Positions 1-9,198 of a stretch of 64,000 nucleotides of DNA are shown piece by piece. How positions within the stretch are numbered: position 1 is the stretch's first letter; every line of letters starts with the position of its first letter. The notes beneath the pieces are model-generated. The model did no database searches, was not told the origin of the DNA, and saw only the letters and a program-made list of their open reading frames with translations. Position numbers and translations under genes: made by a program. This DNA is from Mesorhizobium qingshengii (GTDB taxonomy: Bacteria; Pseudomonadota; Alphaproteobacteria; Rhizobiales; Rhizobiaceae): contig NZ_JAPFQA010000004.1 of the NCBI RefSeq assembly GCF_027563465.1, forward strand, positions 186,001 through 250,000, in the 5' to 3' direction.

Positions 1-2
1 TC

Positions 3-131
3 GCCGCCGACGCGTATGCCGACGAAAACGGCCGGCTGATCGCCATGCTGACCCGGCATCTTGCCGACGAGGAAGACCTGATCATCCCGCTGATCCTCGA
101 CCGGGGCGATCGGGCGCTTGGCATAGACTGA
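3..131 (+). CDS. Haemerythrin-like domain protein, C-terminal end only
   Basis: Only the last 42 codons and the stop lie in the window; the gene begins beyond the left edge. The tail contains HLADEEDLIIPLIL, which fits the last helix of haemerythrin-type (HHE) cation-binding domains, where a His and the following acidic residues bind a di-iron centre and a Pro follows the helix core. From the family, such proteins sense or bind oxygen, nitric oxide or iron in the cytoplasm. The short C-terminal extension after the helix is ordinary. Without the first three helices the assignment is tentative. The next gene is convergent. Confidence 0.45.
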   Translation, partial: AADAYADENGRLIAMLTRHLADEEDLIIPLILDRGDRALGID

Positions 132-186
132 CGATCAACTCTCCCTGGCGCGCCACACTGTTCGACGCGATGATGGATCGCGTCCG

Positions 187-750
187 TCATGAGGGCTGGG
201 TCTGGGGAGTGAGCCGTTCGTCGATCCACTTCAGCCGCTCGGCCATCCGCGCGATCTCATCGCGCATGCCGATGATCTGGCTGTGGCGCAACTCGTCCAG
301 CTTTTCGTGCAGCGCCATGATCTCGATTTCGGCCTTGAGATTGACCTCGTAATCATGGGCGGCGTCGATGCGGTCGCGCGCGGCCTGACGGTTCTGCGAC
401 ATCATGATCACCGGCGCTTGCAAGGCAGCGATCATCGAGAGGACGAGATTGAGGAAGATGAAGGGGTAGGGGTCGAACGAATCTCGCCCCAGCAGCCACC
501 AATTGGCACCGATCCAGAGGATCAGGAAAGCGATGAAGGACAGGATGAACGCCCACGAGCCGCCGATACGGGCGATGGCGTCGGCGACACGGTCGCCTGC
601 ATCCTGAATGCCGGCAAGGCTGTTGTTGATGTCCCGAGATATGGGCTTGCGGTCGACGGTACTCTGCAGCACCCGCCTTTCAAGCTCGCTCAGGTTCTCC
701 GGATTTCGCCTCAGCCAGCGGTTGGCCAGTTCCGGCACGGTCTTGTTCAT
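187..750 (-). CDS. DUF1003 family inner-membrane protein
   Basis: A 187-residue protein of the DUF1003 family, function unknown. It has a soluble N-terminal part with an ERRVLQ segment, two membrane helices (about residues 75-97 and 104-126) joined by a short loop containing DPYPFIFLN, and a charged, coiled-coil-like C-terminal tail (about 130-185). The DPYPFIFLN...APVIMMSQNRQ block is the family hallmark. The open frame runs much further upstream, but the ATG at 750 is preceded by GGAGACATCC, a good ribosome-binding site, and gives the usual family length. It is divergent from the glycosylase gene at 845, so the 94-bp gap must hold both promoters. Confidence 0.85.
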   Translation of the reverse strand: MNKTVPELANRWLRRNPENLSELERRVLQSTVDRKPISRDINNSLAGIQDAGDRVADAIARIGGSWAFILSFIAFLILWIGANWWLLGRDSFDPYPFIFLNLVLSMIAALQAPVIMMSQNRQAARDRIDAAHDYEVNLKAEIEIMALHEKLDELRHSQIIGMRDEIARMAERLKWIDERLTPQTQPS

Positions 751-844
751 GGATGTCTCCGTAGAAAAGCATCGGCTTGGCAGCCTGGTTTCCATATAGG
801 AAGATGCCGGGTCGTCAAAAGCACGACATGGAGATGGGAGCAGA

Positions 845-1561
845 ATGCCAGATTTCGCCAGAATCCGCGCGCGTGCGGCCAAACGCAAGGGCGGCGAGGC
901 GGAGCTTTCGTCGTTGTTGGGGCCTGTGCCCGACAATGCCGCCGTGGCCGACATCACGGACGATCGCATTTTGTCGACGATGGCCGAGCGCGTCTTTGCC
1001 GCCGGTTTCGTCTGGCGCGTCATCGAACAGAAATGGCCGGGCTTCGAGGAGGCTTTTCTCCACTTCGAACCGAAGCGCCTTTTGTTCCAGCCTGATGATT
1101 TCTGGCACGATCTGACGGCTGACAAGCGCATCGTTCGCAATCCGCAGAAGATCAAGTCCGTGCGTGACAACGCCGCCTTTGTCGAGCGCGTATCGAAGGA
1201 GCATGGCGGCTTCGGCAAATTCCTTGCCAACTGGCCGGCCGGCGATCAGGTCGGGCTGATGGCCTATCTTGGCAAGCATGGCAGCCGGCTCGGCGGCAAC
1301 ACCGGGCAGTATCTTCTGCGCTGGCTGGGCTGGGACGCCTTTGTGATTTCAGGCGATTTGGCGGCGGCGCTACGCGACGCGGGCCTCGACATCGCCGAGA
1401 GCCCGACCTCGAAGAAGGATCTCGACAAGATCCAGGTGCAGATCAACACCTGGGCCGCGGAGACGGGCCTGCCGCGCCGGCACATCTCGCGTATCCTGGC
1501 GATGTCGATCGGCGAGAACAATTCGCCGCAGTCGTTGCGCGAATATATGGGCGATGATTGA
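845..1561 (+). CDS. DNA-3-methyladenine glycosylase I family protein
   Basis: A 238-residue protein resembling the methyladenine glycosylase (Tag) family, which excises alkylated adenine from DNA in base-excision repair. Recognisable parts are the segment around residues 50-75 (FVWRVIEQKWPGFEEAF), matching the helix after the family's substrate pocket, and RNPQKIKSVRDNA (about 97-109), matching the conserved RN-x-x-KI element. It is longer than E. coli Tag (187 residues), and I do not see the Cys/His zinc-binding residues of Tag, so it belongs to the divergent branch common in alphaproteobacteria. The ATG follows GGGAGCAGA closely. It is probably monocistronic; nadE follows after 100 bp. Confidence 0.75.
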   Translation: MPDFARIRARAAKRKGGEAELSSLLGPVPDNAAVADITDDRILSTMAERVFAAGFVWRVIEQKWPGFEEAFLHFEPKRLLFQPDDFWHDLTADKRIVRNPQKIKSVRDNAAFVERVSKEHGGFGKFLANWPAGDQVGLMAYLGKHGSRLGGNTGQYLLRWLGWDAFVISGDLAAALRDAGLDIAESPTSKKDLDKIQVQINTWAAETGLPRRHISRILAMSIGENNSPQSLREYMGDD

Positions 1562-1661
1562 TCGCCGACCGTCCAGCCACGATTGACGTCCGTCGTTCGG
1601 TCTGGAGTGGTCCAAACGAACGCCATTGCCCGGCCAATTCCGCCGCGCTAAACCCGCAGGC

Positions 1662-3338
1662 ATGACCAAGAAGCCCGATATCCTGCGCATCGCTGTTGCC
1701 CAGCTCAATCCGACCGTCGGCGACGTCGCCGGCAATCTCGCCAAGGCACGCGAGGCGAGGGCGGACGCCGCCCGCCAGGGTGCCGACCTCGTGCTCTACA
1801 CCGAGCTTTTCCTCGCCGGTTATCCGCCGGAGGATCTGGTGCTGAAGCCGGCCTTCCTGAAAGCCTGCGAGCGAGCGGCACAGGACTTTGCCGCCGATAC
1901 AGCCGATGGCGGCCCGGGCGTCATCATCGGCACGCCACTGAAGCGCAAGAGCGGCACGCACAATTCGATCGTCTTTGCCGATGGTGGCAAGATCATCGCC
2001 GAGCGCTACAAGCTCGATCTGCCGAACTACGGTGAGTTCGACGAAAAGCGGGTCTTCCAGGCCGGGCCCGAGATCCAGGGACCGGTCAATTTCCGCGGCG
2101 TGCGGATCGGAGTTCCGATCTGCGAGGACATCTGGGGCGATGTCGGCATCTGCGAGACACTGGCGGAAAGCGGGGCGGAAATCCTGCTGGTGCCAAACGG
2201 CTCGCCTTACTACCGCGCCAAGATCGATGTCCGCCACCAGGTCGTCATCCGCCAGGTCATCGAATGCGGGCTGCCGATCATCTATGCCAACCAACTCGGC
2301 GGCCAGGATGAGCTGATCTTCGATGGCGCATCCTTCGCCATCGGCGCGGACAAGACACTGGCGTTCCAGATGAGCCAGTTCGAGGACGCGGTCGATGTCA
2401 CCACCTGGAACAGGCAAGGCGATCATTGGGTCTGCTCGCAAGGGCCGATGTCGAAGATCCCGGAGAGGGAGGAGGCCGACTACCGCGCCTGCATGCTGGG
2501 CCTGCGCGACTACGTCAATAAGAACGGCTTCAAGAATGTCGTGCTCGGCCTGTCCGGCGGCATCGATTCGGCGATCTGCGCGGCCCTTGCCGTCGATGCG
2601 CTCGGTGAGGAGCGTTTGCGCGCGGTGATGATGCCATACCGCTATACGTCGAAGGACTCGCTCAAGGATGCCGAGGACTGCGCCCGCGCGCTCGGCTGCC
2701 GATACGATATCGTGCCAATCTTCGAGCCAGTCGAAGGGTTCCTGCACGCGCTGACACAGATGTTCGAAGGCACCAAGGAAGGCATCACCGAGGAGAATTT
2801 GCAAAGCCGTGCACGCGGCACCATCCTGATGGCGATCTCCAACAAATTCGGCTCGATGGTCGTCACGACGGGCAACAAGAGCGAGATGTCGGTCGGCTAC
2901 GCCACGCTCTATGGCGACATGAATGGCGGCTTCAATCCGATCAAGGACCTCTACAAGATGCAGGTCTATGCGCTGTCGCGCTGGCGCAACAGCCGCGTGC
3001 CGCCGGGCGCGCTCGGGCCCTCCGGCGAGGTGATCCCGAAGAACATCATCGACAAGGCGCCGTCGGCGGAATTGCGCGAGAACCAGACCGACCAGGACTC
3101 GCTGCCGCCCTATCCGGTGCTCGACGATATCCTCGAATGCCTGGTCGAGAACGAGATGGGCGTCGACGACATCGTCGCCCGCGGCCATGACCGGGCGACG
3201 GTGACGCGCATCGAGCATCTGCTCTACATCGCCGAATACAAACGCCGGCAGGCGGCACCCGGTGTGAAGATCACCAGGAAGAATTTCGGCCGCGACCGCC
3301 GCTACCCCATCACCAACCGGTTCAGGGATCGCGGCTAG
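1662..3338 (+). CDS. nadE: Glutamine-dependent NAD+ synthetase
   Basis: Catalyses the last step of NAD+ synthesis, amidating deamido-NAD+ with ATP and ammonia released from glutamine. It has 558 residues in two domains. The N-terminal nitrilase/glutaminase domain (about 1-260) carries the Glu-Lys-Cys triad: Glu48 in YTELFLAGYPPEDL, Lys in YKLDLPNYGEFDE, Cys in GVPICEDIWGD. The C-terminal synthetase domain (about 285-555) has the PP-loop LGLSGGIDSA and TTGNKSEMSVGYATLYGDM. A longer frame starts with TTG at 1626, but the ATG at 1662 gives the normal family N-terminus (KPDILRIAVAQLNPTVGD). The ribosome-binding site is weak for both. Length is typical of bacterial two-domain NadE. Confidence 0.95.
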   Translation: MTKKPDILRIAVAQLNPTVGDVAGNLAKAREARADAARQGADLVLYTELFLAGYPPEDLVLKPAFLKACERAAQDFAADTADGGPGVIIGTPLKRKSGTHNSIVFADGGKIIAERYKLDLPNYGEFDEKRVFQAGPEIQGPVNFRGVRIGVPICEDIWGDVGICETLAESGAEILLVPNGSPYYRAKIDVRHQVVIRQVIECGLPIIYANQLGGQDELIFDGASFAIGADKTLAFQMSQFEDAVDVTTWNRQGDHWVCSQGPMSKIPEREEADYRACMLGLRDYVNKNGFKNVVLGLSGGIDSAICAALAVDALGEERLRAVMMPYRYTSKDSLKDAEDCARALGCRYDIVPIFEPVEGFLHALTQMFEGTKEGITEENLQSRARGTILMAISNKFGSMVVTTGNKSEMSVGYATLYGDMNGGFNPIKDLYKMQVYALSRWRNSRVPPGALGPSGEVIPKNIIDKAPSAELRENQTDQDSLPPYPVLDDILECLVENEMGVDDIVARGHDRATVTRIEHLLYIAEYKRRQAAPGVKITRKNFGRDRRYPITNRFRDRG

Positions 3339-3389
3339 ACGCCGTTTCCCGAGCGAAAGTCCGCGCCATGCCGCAGGGCGAGTGCAGCC

Positions 3390-3800
3390 ATGCCTGACTG
3401 TGAAATCAGCTTCGACATGTCCCGGATCGATTTCCGGGCGACATCCGACCTGTTGATGGCAAGCTATTGGGGTGCCGGGCGCAGCGACGAGATGCATCAC
3501 CGCGCCTTTGCCAATTCGCTTTGCGTCGGCGCTTACAGCGAGGGCAAGCAAGTCGGCTTCGGCCGGGCGATCACGGATCGCACGGTGTTCGCTTATCTCG
3601 CCGATATCATCATCTGGCCCGGGTATCGCGGGCAGGGCATAGGTAGCCGCCTCGTCCAGGCCCTTATCGACCATCCGGATGTCGGGACTGTTTTCCACTG
3701 GAGTCTGTCGACCAGTGACGCACACGGTGTTTACGAGAAGCTGGGCTTCAGGGCATCGACCGATGGTCGATACATGCGCCTCGATCGCGTTCCGCAATGA
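3390..3800 (+). CDS. GNAT family N-acetyltransferase
   Basis: A 136-residue single-domain acetyltransferase. The acetyl-CoA binding signature is visible as PGYRGQGIGSRLVQALI (about residues 78-94), the Q/R-x-x-G-x-G/A motif of GNAT enzymes. It is preceded by the beta-strand FAYLADIIIWP, and the C-terminal YEKLGF motif is present (about 120). The substrate cannot be read from sequence; small GNATs of this shape acetylate amines on small molecules or protein N-termini. It lies 51 bp after nadE on the same strand, so co-transcription is possible, though no functional link is apparent. Confidence 0.85.
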   Translation: MPDCEISFDMSRIDFRATSDLLMASYWGAGRSDEMHHRAFANSLCVGAYSEGKQVGFGRAITDRTVFAYLADIIIWPGYRGQGIGSRLVQALIDHPDVGTVFHWSLSTSDAHGVYEKLGFRASTDGRYMRLDRVPQ

Positions 3801-4191
3801 AGCGCGCGCGGTGATGGCTTACATCAGCCGTTGTTGCAAAATAATCGCAGTCGTTGGATCAGATACGCTTTTGGTGTGAGCTCGTCTTGGCGATGCACCA
3901 GGGCGTCTCTATAAGGGCCTCTCCGCGATTGATCTGCGGGAGGTCCGAATGGCAGTATTTCAAATGGTAATGCGAGGCCGCGAAGCCTAGGTCTCATCGG
4001 GCGCTCGGCGAAGGTCTGCCCTTCGTGCCGAGGCTGGATCGAGGACAGGCTTTTGCCGATGCCGGTCGCCGCCCGACTCTGGGCGCGACGCCAAATATGC
4101 CACTCCGCATTCCGGGCAATTGTTGGCCCCTTGCGGCTTCTTCAATTTTCGACCTTACCGGGATCGGGCTCGTTTGCGCCCGAATGACATC
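3801..4191. other. Intergenic stretch without a recognised gene
   Basis: There are 391 bases between the GNAT gene and the ABC exporter. Frames open here on both strands but none has a ribosome-binding site or a recognisable product. No clear terminator or promoter consensus was found. The block at about 3990-4090 is GC-rich and could be a decayed or dispersed repeat, but it has no second copy in this window. Confidence 0.4.
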
Positions 4192-5997
4192 ATGGCTCGT
4201 TTTAGAATCGATTTGCGCGCCAGCGCCTTTCGCAGCGTTCTTGGCTTCACGCTCACCCATTGGCGGCGCCAGCCATGGCGGCTTTCGCTCATCATGGGCG
4301 GGTTCCTGCTGTCGACGCTGGCCGACGTCTTGACGCCGCTCTATTCCGGCCGGCTGGTCGATGCCGTGGCCAGCAGTGCCGGCGCCGACGCGATTGCCTG
4401 GAATGCCGCGATGACGGCGTTTTCGATGTTGATCGCCCTGGCTCTTGCAGGCGTCGTGCTGCGCAACCTGGCCTTCATGGGGATCGTCGAGCTGACGCTG
4501 AAGATGATGGCCGACATCGCCGCCGATGCCTTCCACCGCGTGCAGCGCTTTTCCACCGACTGGCACGCCAACAGCTTTGCCGGCTCGACCGTGCGCAAGG
4601 TGACGCGCGGCATGTGGGCGCTCGACTTGCTCAACGATACCATCCTCATCGCGCTCTTGCCGTCGGTCGTCATGCTCGTCGGCTCCACCCTGCTGCTCGG
4701 CTGGTTCTGGCCGCTGATGGGCGTGGTCGTTGCCGCAGGCTCCGTGCTGTTCATCACGGTGACGGCGATGCTGTCGCTTGGCTATGTCGCGCCGGCGGCG
4801 AGGCTTGCCAACACCTGGGACACGCGCCTCGGCGGTTCGCTGGCCGACGCGGTGAGCTGCAACGCCGTGGTCAAGGGCTTTGGCGCCGAGGAGCGCGAGG
4901 AGCGCCGCCTCGCCAGGGTCGTCGCCAAATGGCGTGCGCGCACACGGCGCACCTGGGTACGCGGCACCATCAACGGCACCACGCAAGGGGCGCTGCTGCT
5001 GGTCATGCGCGCCGCTGTGATCGGCCTGGCGCTGATGCTGTGGTCGTGGGGGCAGGCGAGCGCCGGCGACGTCGCCTTCGTGCTGACCTCGTTTTTCGTG
5101 CTGCAGGGTTATCTCAGGGATATCGGCACGCATATCCGCAATTTGCAGCGTTCAATCAACGACATGGAGGAACTGGTCGATTTCCAGTCCGAACCGCTCG
5201 GCATCGAGGACCGGCCCGGCGCAAAATCGATCCGGATCACGCAGGGACGCGTCAGCTTTGACAACGTGACCTTTCACTATGGCAACCACCGATCGCCGCT
5301 GTATCGCGACTTTTCGGTCGATATCGCGCCGGGTGAACGTGTCGGGCTCGTCGGTCATTCGGGTTCGGGCAAGACGACTTTCGTCAAGCTCATCCAGCGG
5401 CTCTACGACGTGAACGCGGGAAAAATCCTGATCGATGGCCAGGACATCTCGCTGGTGGCGCAAGCATCTCTGCGCGGGCAGATCGCCATCGTGCAGCAGG
5501 AACCGATCCTGTTCCATCGGTCGCTGGCCGAAAACATCGCCTATGCCCGACCGATGGCAACGCAGGCCGAGATCGAGCATGCCGCGAGGCTGGCGAGCGC
5601 GCATGATTTCATCACCAGCCTGCCGAAGGGTTACGGCACGCTGGTCGGCGAACGCGGCGTGAAACTGTCGGGCGGCGAGCGTCAGCGCGTGGCGATCGCG
5701 CGCGCTTTCCTTGCCGATTCGCGCATCCTGATCCTCGACGAGGCGACATCGAGCCTCGATTCGGAATCGGAGGTGCTGATCCAGCAGGCGATGGAACGAT
5801 TGATGGTCGGCCGCACCACGCTGGTCATCGCGCACCGGCTGTCGACGGTGCGGGTGCTAGACAGGCTGCTGGTCTTCGATCGCGGCAACATCGTCGAGGA
5901 AGGCTCGCATGACGAGCTGATCCGGCTGAAGGGCGGCATCTACCGCCGTCTGTTCGAGCGCCAGGCGCTTGAGCTGACCAAGGGACTTGTCAGCTGA
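4192..5997 (+). CDS. ABC transporter, fused permease and ATPase (MsbA-like exporter)
   Basis: A 601-residue half-transporter of the ABC exporter type, expected to work as a homodimer in the inner membrane. The N-terminal part (about 1-320) has six predicted membrane helices. The C-terminal ATPase has Walker A GHSGSGKTT (about 388), Q-loop (IVQQEPILFHRS), signature LSGGERQRVAIARAF (about 490), Walker B ILILDEATSSLDSES and the switch His in IAHRLSTV. The cargo is unknown; relatives export lipids, glucans or drugs. The frame opens at 4120, but the ATG at 4192 (MARFRIDL) starts the family-like N-terminus. No neighbouring gene suggests a substrate. Confidence 0.88.
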   Translation: MARFRIDLRASAFRSVLGFTLTHWRRQPWRLSLIMGGFLLSTLADVLTPLYSGRLVDAVASSAGADAIAWNAAMTAFSMLIALALAGVVLRNLAFMGIVELTLKMMADIAADAFHRVQRFSTDWHANSFAGSTVRKVTRGMWALDLLNDTILIALLPSVVMLVGSTLLLGWFWPLMGVVVAAGSVLFITVTAMLSLGYVAPAARLANTWDTRLGGSLADAVSCNAVVKGFGAEEREERRLARVVAKWRARTRRTWVRGTINGTTQGALLLVMRAAVIGLALMLWSWGQASAGDVAFVLTSFFVLQGYLRDIGTHIRNLQRSINDMEELVDFQSEPLGIEDRPGAKSIRITQGRVSFDNVTFHYGNHRSPLYRDFSVDIAPGERVGLVGHSGSGKTTFVKLIQRLYDVNAGKILIDGQDISLVAQASLRGQIAIVQQEPILFHRSLAENIAYARPMATQAEIEHAARLASAHDFITSLPKGYGTLVGERGVKLSGGERQRVAIARAFLADSRILILDEATSSLDSESEVLIQQAMERLMVGRTTLVIAHRLSTVRVLDRLLVFDRGNIVEEGSHDELIRLKGGIYRRLFERQALELTKGLVS

Positions 5998-6360
5998 CCC
6001 GGGGGGGCCTCCAGCTTTGGCCGGAGGTCACCTCTATCAGGCGCTATCAGCCGGGCAGGGTGGCGCGGGGCACAATCGCGGGGCGGAGCCAAACCTGTCG
6101 CGAGAGCGCATCGACGGGCGTGAGATGTCCGAAATCCTGTCACGCAGCGTATGCCGGCCGAGCAAATCCGCGTGTGAAGTCCCTTCCGGATCCTGAGTTT
6201 TGAGACGTTTTGTTTATAATACCGATCGAGATATGTTGTTTCTACCTTTGGTTGAGTCTATATTTACAAAAAACAACCCAGAGGCGGCCTACGATAGCCT
6301 GGGATCCGATTGATCAGCGCAGGATTTCACCCTTCGGCCGACGTCCTCCATAGGCTCACG
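5998..6360. other. AT-richer intergenic region upstream of the acyltransferase-like gene
   Basis: The first part (6000-6035) has a short CCTCC/GGAGG inverted repeat that might help end the ABC transporter transcript but lacks a T-run. From about 6195 to 6290 the sequence becomes markedly AT-rich, unlike the flanking genes. It probably contains the promoter for the gene starting at 6361, although no clear -35/-10 pair could be assigned. Confidence 0.35.
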
Positions 6361-7539
6361 ATGCATCTTGTTTCCGCAAATGCCGCTCCGGAAAAGGTGG
6401 CTGCGCCATCGGTGCTGGAATCTCGGCGCGGCTCGGTTCGCCCGCTCGGTGCCGAGGATCTTGAGCGCGTCGCCGCACTCTTCCTGACCAAGTTTCGCCG
6501 GCGGCGTCGCCTGTTCGATCGCGCGATCGCGGAGACGGCCGAGTATATGAGAGAGATTTATCTCGACCCTGCCGGCCAGTCCGGTGCGAGCAACGCTCTT
6601 GTCCAGATCAACCGGCAGGGCCGTCTGGGTGGGTTCCTCGGCGTCCTGAAAGCCCGCTACGAGCTCAACGGAGCGGCATTGAATGCGGCCATCATCGGTC
6701 CGCTCATGGCAGACCCCGACACCGATCACGGCTCGGCCGGACCGCAATTGCTGCGTGCCGTGCATCAAGGCGAATTCGATCTGCAGCTCACCGATTCGGC
6801 CAACCGGATATCCTTGGCCTTCGCGCGTCCGATGAAGTATCAGCTCCTGCCGGTGCATTGTCTGGGATGGACCTGTATTTTCCGGCCGGCCGCGATGGCC
6901 GCCGCCGCACTGCGCCGTAAATGGCCCGGCCTGCCTCGCTTGGCACTCGATCCCTGCGCGCGAGCATTCGATGCTCTTGCGAAAGGAAGGTTCGAGCCCC
7001 CCGTCCAGCTTTCATCGTCGCAACGGGTCCACCGTGAGCCGATCGATGCCGCGCAATTTGCCGAGCGGCTGCCGACCCTCCTGTCCGATTACTCTCTTCG
7101 GCCGAGTTGGAAGGATGGCGAGCTGCCTCGGCTGCTCGCGCTGGCGGCCGAGAAGCGGGCGGACGGCCCACTTCATTTCGGTGGGACTTACGACGAAACG
7201 GGCAAGATGCTCGGTTGTTATGCCTTCTACGGTCAAGCCGGCGACATCGCGAGCCTGTTGCAGATCCAGGCGTCGGGATCTCATTGGGGCGCGACGTTGG
7301 ATGGCCTTGTCGCGGCCGCTTGGGATATGGGCTGCGTGGGCATCACCGGGCAGACGCAGAGCAAGTTCATGCCTCAACTTTTCGGCTACAAGAACCTCTT
7401 CTTCCGCTATGCCGGGGGGACGATGGTCCACTCGCGAAACGCTGAGGTCACGGAAGCGGTCCGCTCCGGCGACATCTTTATCGGCGGATTGATGGGCGAC
7501 CGATGGACCCGCCTCGGTTCCGATGACTTCGGTCGCTGA
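6361..7539 (+). CDS. Two-part GNAT-like acyltransferase, substrate unknown
   Basis: A protein of 392 residues that I do not recognise at gene level. The layout suggests two tandem GNAT folds. The first half opens with SVRPLGAEDLERVAALFLTKF, a typical GNAT first strand and helix, and has a LGGFLGVLKARYEL strand (about 80-95). The second half has the strand pattern GGTYDETGKMLGCYAFYGQAGD (shown here only as its key GCYAFYG element, about 285), then WGATLDGLVAAAWDMGC and GITGQTQSKF. The C-terminal GDRWTRLGSDDFGR resembles the last strand of acyltransferases acting on polysaccharide or lipid precursors. A TTG at 6310 is an alternative start; the ATG at 6361 has AGG six bases upstream. It directly precedes a kinase relic. 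Confidence 0.55.
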   Translation: MHLVSANAAPEKVAAPSVLESRRGSVRPLGAEDLERVAALFLTKFRRRRRLFDRAIAETAEYMREIYLDPAGQSGASNALVQINRQGRLGGFLGVLKARYELNGAALNAAIIGPLMADPDTDHGSAGPQLLRAVHQGEFDLQLTDSANRISLAFARPMKYQLLPVHCLGWTCIFRPAAMAAAALRRKWPGLPRLALDPCARAFDALAKGRFEPPVQLSSSQRVHREPIDAAQFAERLPTLLSDYSLRPSWKDGELPRLLALAAEKRADGPLHFGGTYDETGKMLGCYAFYGQAGDIASLLQIQASGSHWGATLDGLVAAAWDMGCVGITGQTQSKFMPQLFGYKNLFFRYAGGTMVHSRNAEVTEAVRSGDIFIGGLMGDRWTRLGSDDFGR

Positions 7540-7690
7540 TCGCCTTCAACGACCTGTTCGTCGGCGCCAGCCCTTTGCGAGTTGACCTATGGCGACCGGA
7601 CCGGGCGGCAGTCGTCGAACGGCATCATTATCTCGACCGGTGTCGGCTCCATCGGCTGGCTACGCCCGGTCATGGCGGGGCGTCGCCGGT
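7527..7690 (+). pseudogene. Relic of an NAD kinase-like (sugar kinase) gene
   Basis: Two adjoining frames encode consecutive pieces of an NAD kinase-type protein. Frame 1 (from 7533) reads [14 protein letters not shown], matching the family's NDLFVG element. After a frame change near 7572-7580 the next frame reads [14 protein letters not shown] followed by [13 protein letters not shown], matching the conserved SSSG-x-x-VSTG-x-GSTGW segment that binds NAD. About six residues normally found between the pieces (SHVSARY-like) are missing, so a small deletion caused the frameshift. The N-terminal half of the gene, with the GGDG motif, is absent and a stop lies at 7524 in the first frame. The relic is squeezed between the acyltransferase-like gene and gltX. 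Confidence 0.7.
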
Positions 7691-7824
7691 CTGGCCGCCG
7701 CCTATGCGCCGCCCGAAGCGCACGCCGCCCCCGGTCTTTTCATTGCGCGCGCCATGTTCTATGTCTGCCGCACAGCGCGGGGGCGCGTCTTGTCAATCAC
7801 AAAAGCATCCGGTACGCCCCGCTC

Positions 7825-9198
7825 ATGACAGTCACCGTTCGTTTCGCCCCGTCGCCGACAGGCCGCATCCATATCGGCAATGCGCGCACCGCTCTGTTCA
7901 ACTGGCTGTTCGCCTTGAACAACAAGGGCCGCTTTATCCAGCGCTTCGACGACACCGACATTGCCCGGTCGAAGCAGGAATTTTCCGACGCCATCCTCTA
8001 CGACCTGCATTGGCTGGGTATTTTTCCGGACGCCACCGAATATCAGTCACGGCGCTTCGAGGTCTATGACGCGGCGGTCGAGAGGCTGAAGGCGGCTGGC
8101 GTTCTCTATGCCTGCTACGAAACGCCGGAGGAGCTCGATCTCAGGCGCAAGGTGCGCCGCACGCGTGGCCTGCCGCCGGTCTATGGCCGCGAGGCCTTGG
8201 TGCTGACGCGAGAGCAGGTCGCCGAATACCAGGCCGATGGCCGCCGGCCGCACTGGCGCTTCCTGCTGCCCAATTTCTCGAGCGATCCGCAGCAACCCGA
8301 GCGCACCGAGGTCCACTGGAACGATCTGGTGCGCGGCGAGGAAACCGTTGATCTGGCCTCGCTGTCCGATCCGGTCCTGGTGCGCGAGGACGGCACCTAT
8401 CTCTATACGCTGCCCTCCGTCGTCGACGACATCGAGATGGGCGTCAGCCATGTCATCCGCGGCGACGACCACGTCACCAACACCGGCGTGCAGATCGCCC
8501 TGTTCAAGGCACTGGCTGCCGAGCCGCCGGTGTTCGGCCACCACAACCTCTTGACCACGGCCTCGGGTGAGGGACTGTCGAAACGCACCGGCGCGCTGTC
8601 GATCGAAAGCCTGCGCGAGGACGGCATCGAGCCGATGGCCGTTGCTTCGCTTGCCGTGCTGGTCGGCACGTCGGAGAATGTCGCGGCGGTGCCGACGATG
8701 GCTGAGCTTGCCGAACGCTTCGATCCGGCGGCGACATCGAAATCTGCGGCCAAGTTCGATCCGGACGAACTGTTCGTGCTCAACCGGGCACTGTTGCATC
8801 ATATGCCGTTCTCCGAGGCGCGAGACCGGCTGATCGTGCTTGGCGTCTCGGGTGAGCAAGCCGAAGCTTTCTGGCTGACGGTGCGTGGCAATCTCGACAG
8901 GCTGGCCGATGCCGTGAACTGGTGGCGTATCCTGCGCGAGGGGCCGCAGGAGAAGCCGGAGTTTTCCGATGACGACCGCGATTTTCTTGGTCAGGCGTTC
9001 GACCTGTTGCCGGAGGAGCCCTGGGGCGGGACGATCTGGAAGGACTGGACGGGCAAGATCAGGGAAGCGACCGGCCGCAAGGGCAAGGCGTTGTTCATGC
9101 CGCTCAGGCTCGCCCTTACCGGACTGCCTTCGGGGCCGGAGCTTGCAGATTTATTGCCGCTGATGGGTCGGGAAGGAACGCTGGCCCGACGACCCTGA
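7825..9198 (+). CDS. gltX: Glutamate--tRNA ligase
   Basis: Charges tRNA with glutamate using ATP. It has 457 residues, the usual size of bacterial GluRS. The class I signature HIGH appears as [14 protein letters not shown] (about 15-28), and the KMSKS equivalent is [10 protein letters not shown] (about 253), as in one of the two GluRS paralogues common in alphaproteobacteria. The long frame begins at 7582, but that upstream part belongs to the kinase relic; [13 protein letters not shown] at 7825 is the family N-terminus. The upstream ribosome-binding site is weak. The last 83 bases overlap the end of the convergent DUF2865 gene. Rhizobiales often carry a second gltX whose tRNA preference may differ; this cannot be told here. 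Confidence 0.92.
   Translation: MTVTVRFAPSPTGRIHIGNARTALFNWLFALNNKGRFIQRFDDTDIARSKQEFSDAILYDLHWLGIFPDATEYQSRRFEVYDAAVERLKAAGVLYACYETPEELDLRRKVRRTRGLPPVYGREALVLTREQVAEYQADGRRPHWRFLLPNFSSDPQQPERTEVHWNDLVRGEETVDLASLSDPVLVREDGTYLYTLPSVVDDIEMGVSHVIRGDDHVTNTGVQIALFKALAAEPPVFGHHNLLTTASGEGLSKRTGALSIESLREDGIEPMAVASLAVLVGTSENVAAVPTMAELAERFDPAATSKSAAKFDPDELFVLNRALLHHMPFSEARDRLIVLGVSGEQAEAFWLTVRGNLDRLADAVNWWRILREGPQEKPEFSDDDRDFLGQAFDLLPEEPWGGTIWKDWTGKIREATGRKGKALFMPLRLALTGLPSGPELADLLPLMGREGTLARRP

Noticed and set aside
1443..3797. 784-codon open frame antisense to nadE
   Set aside because: It lies fully opposite a well-supported gene, has no recognisable domain, and such frames arise from the high GC at third codon positions.
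3994..5133. 379-codon minus frame over the ABC exporter start
   Set aside because: His/Gln/Arg-rich translation with no domain, opposite a clear gene.
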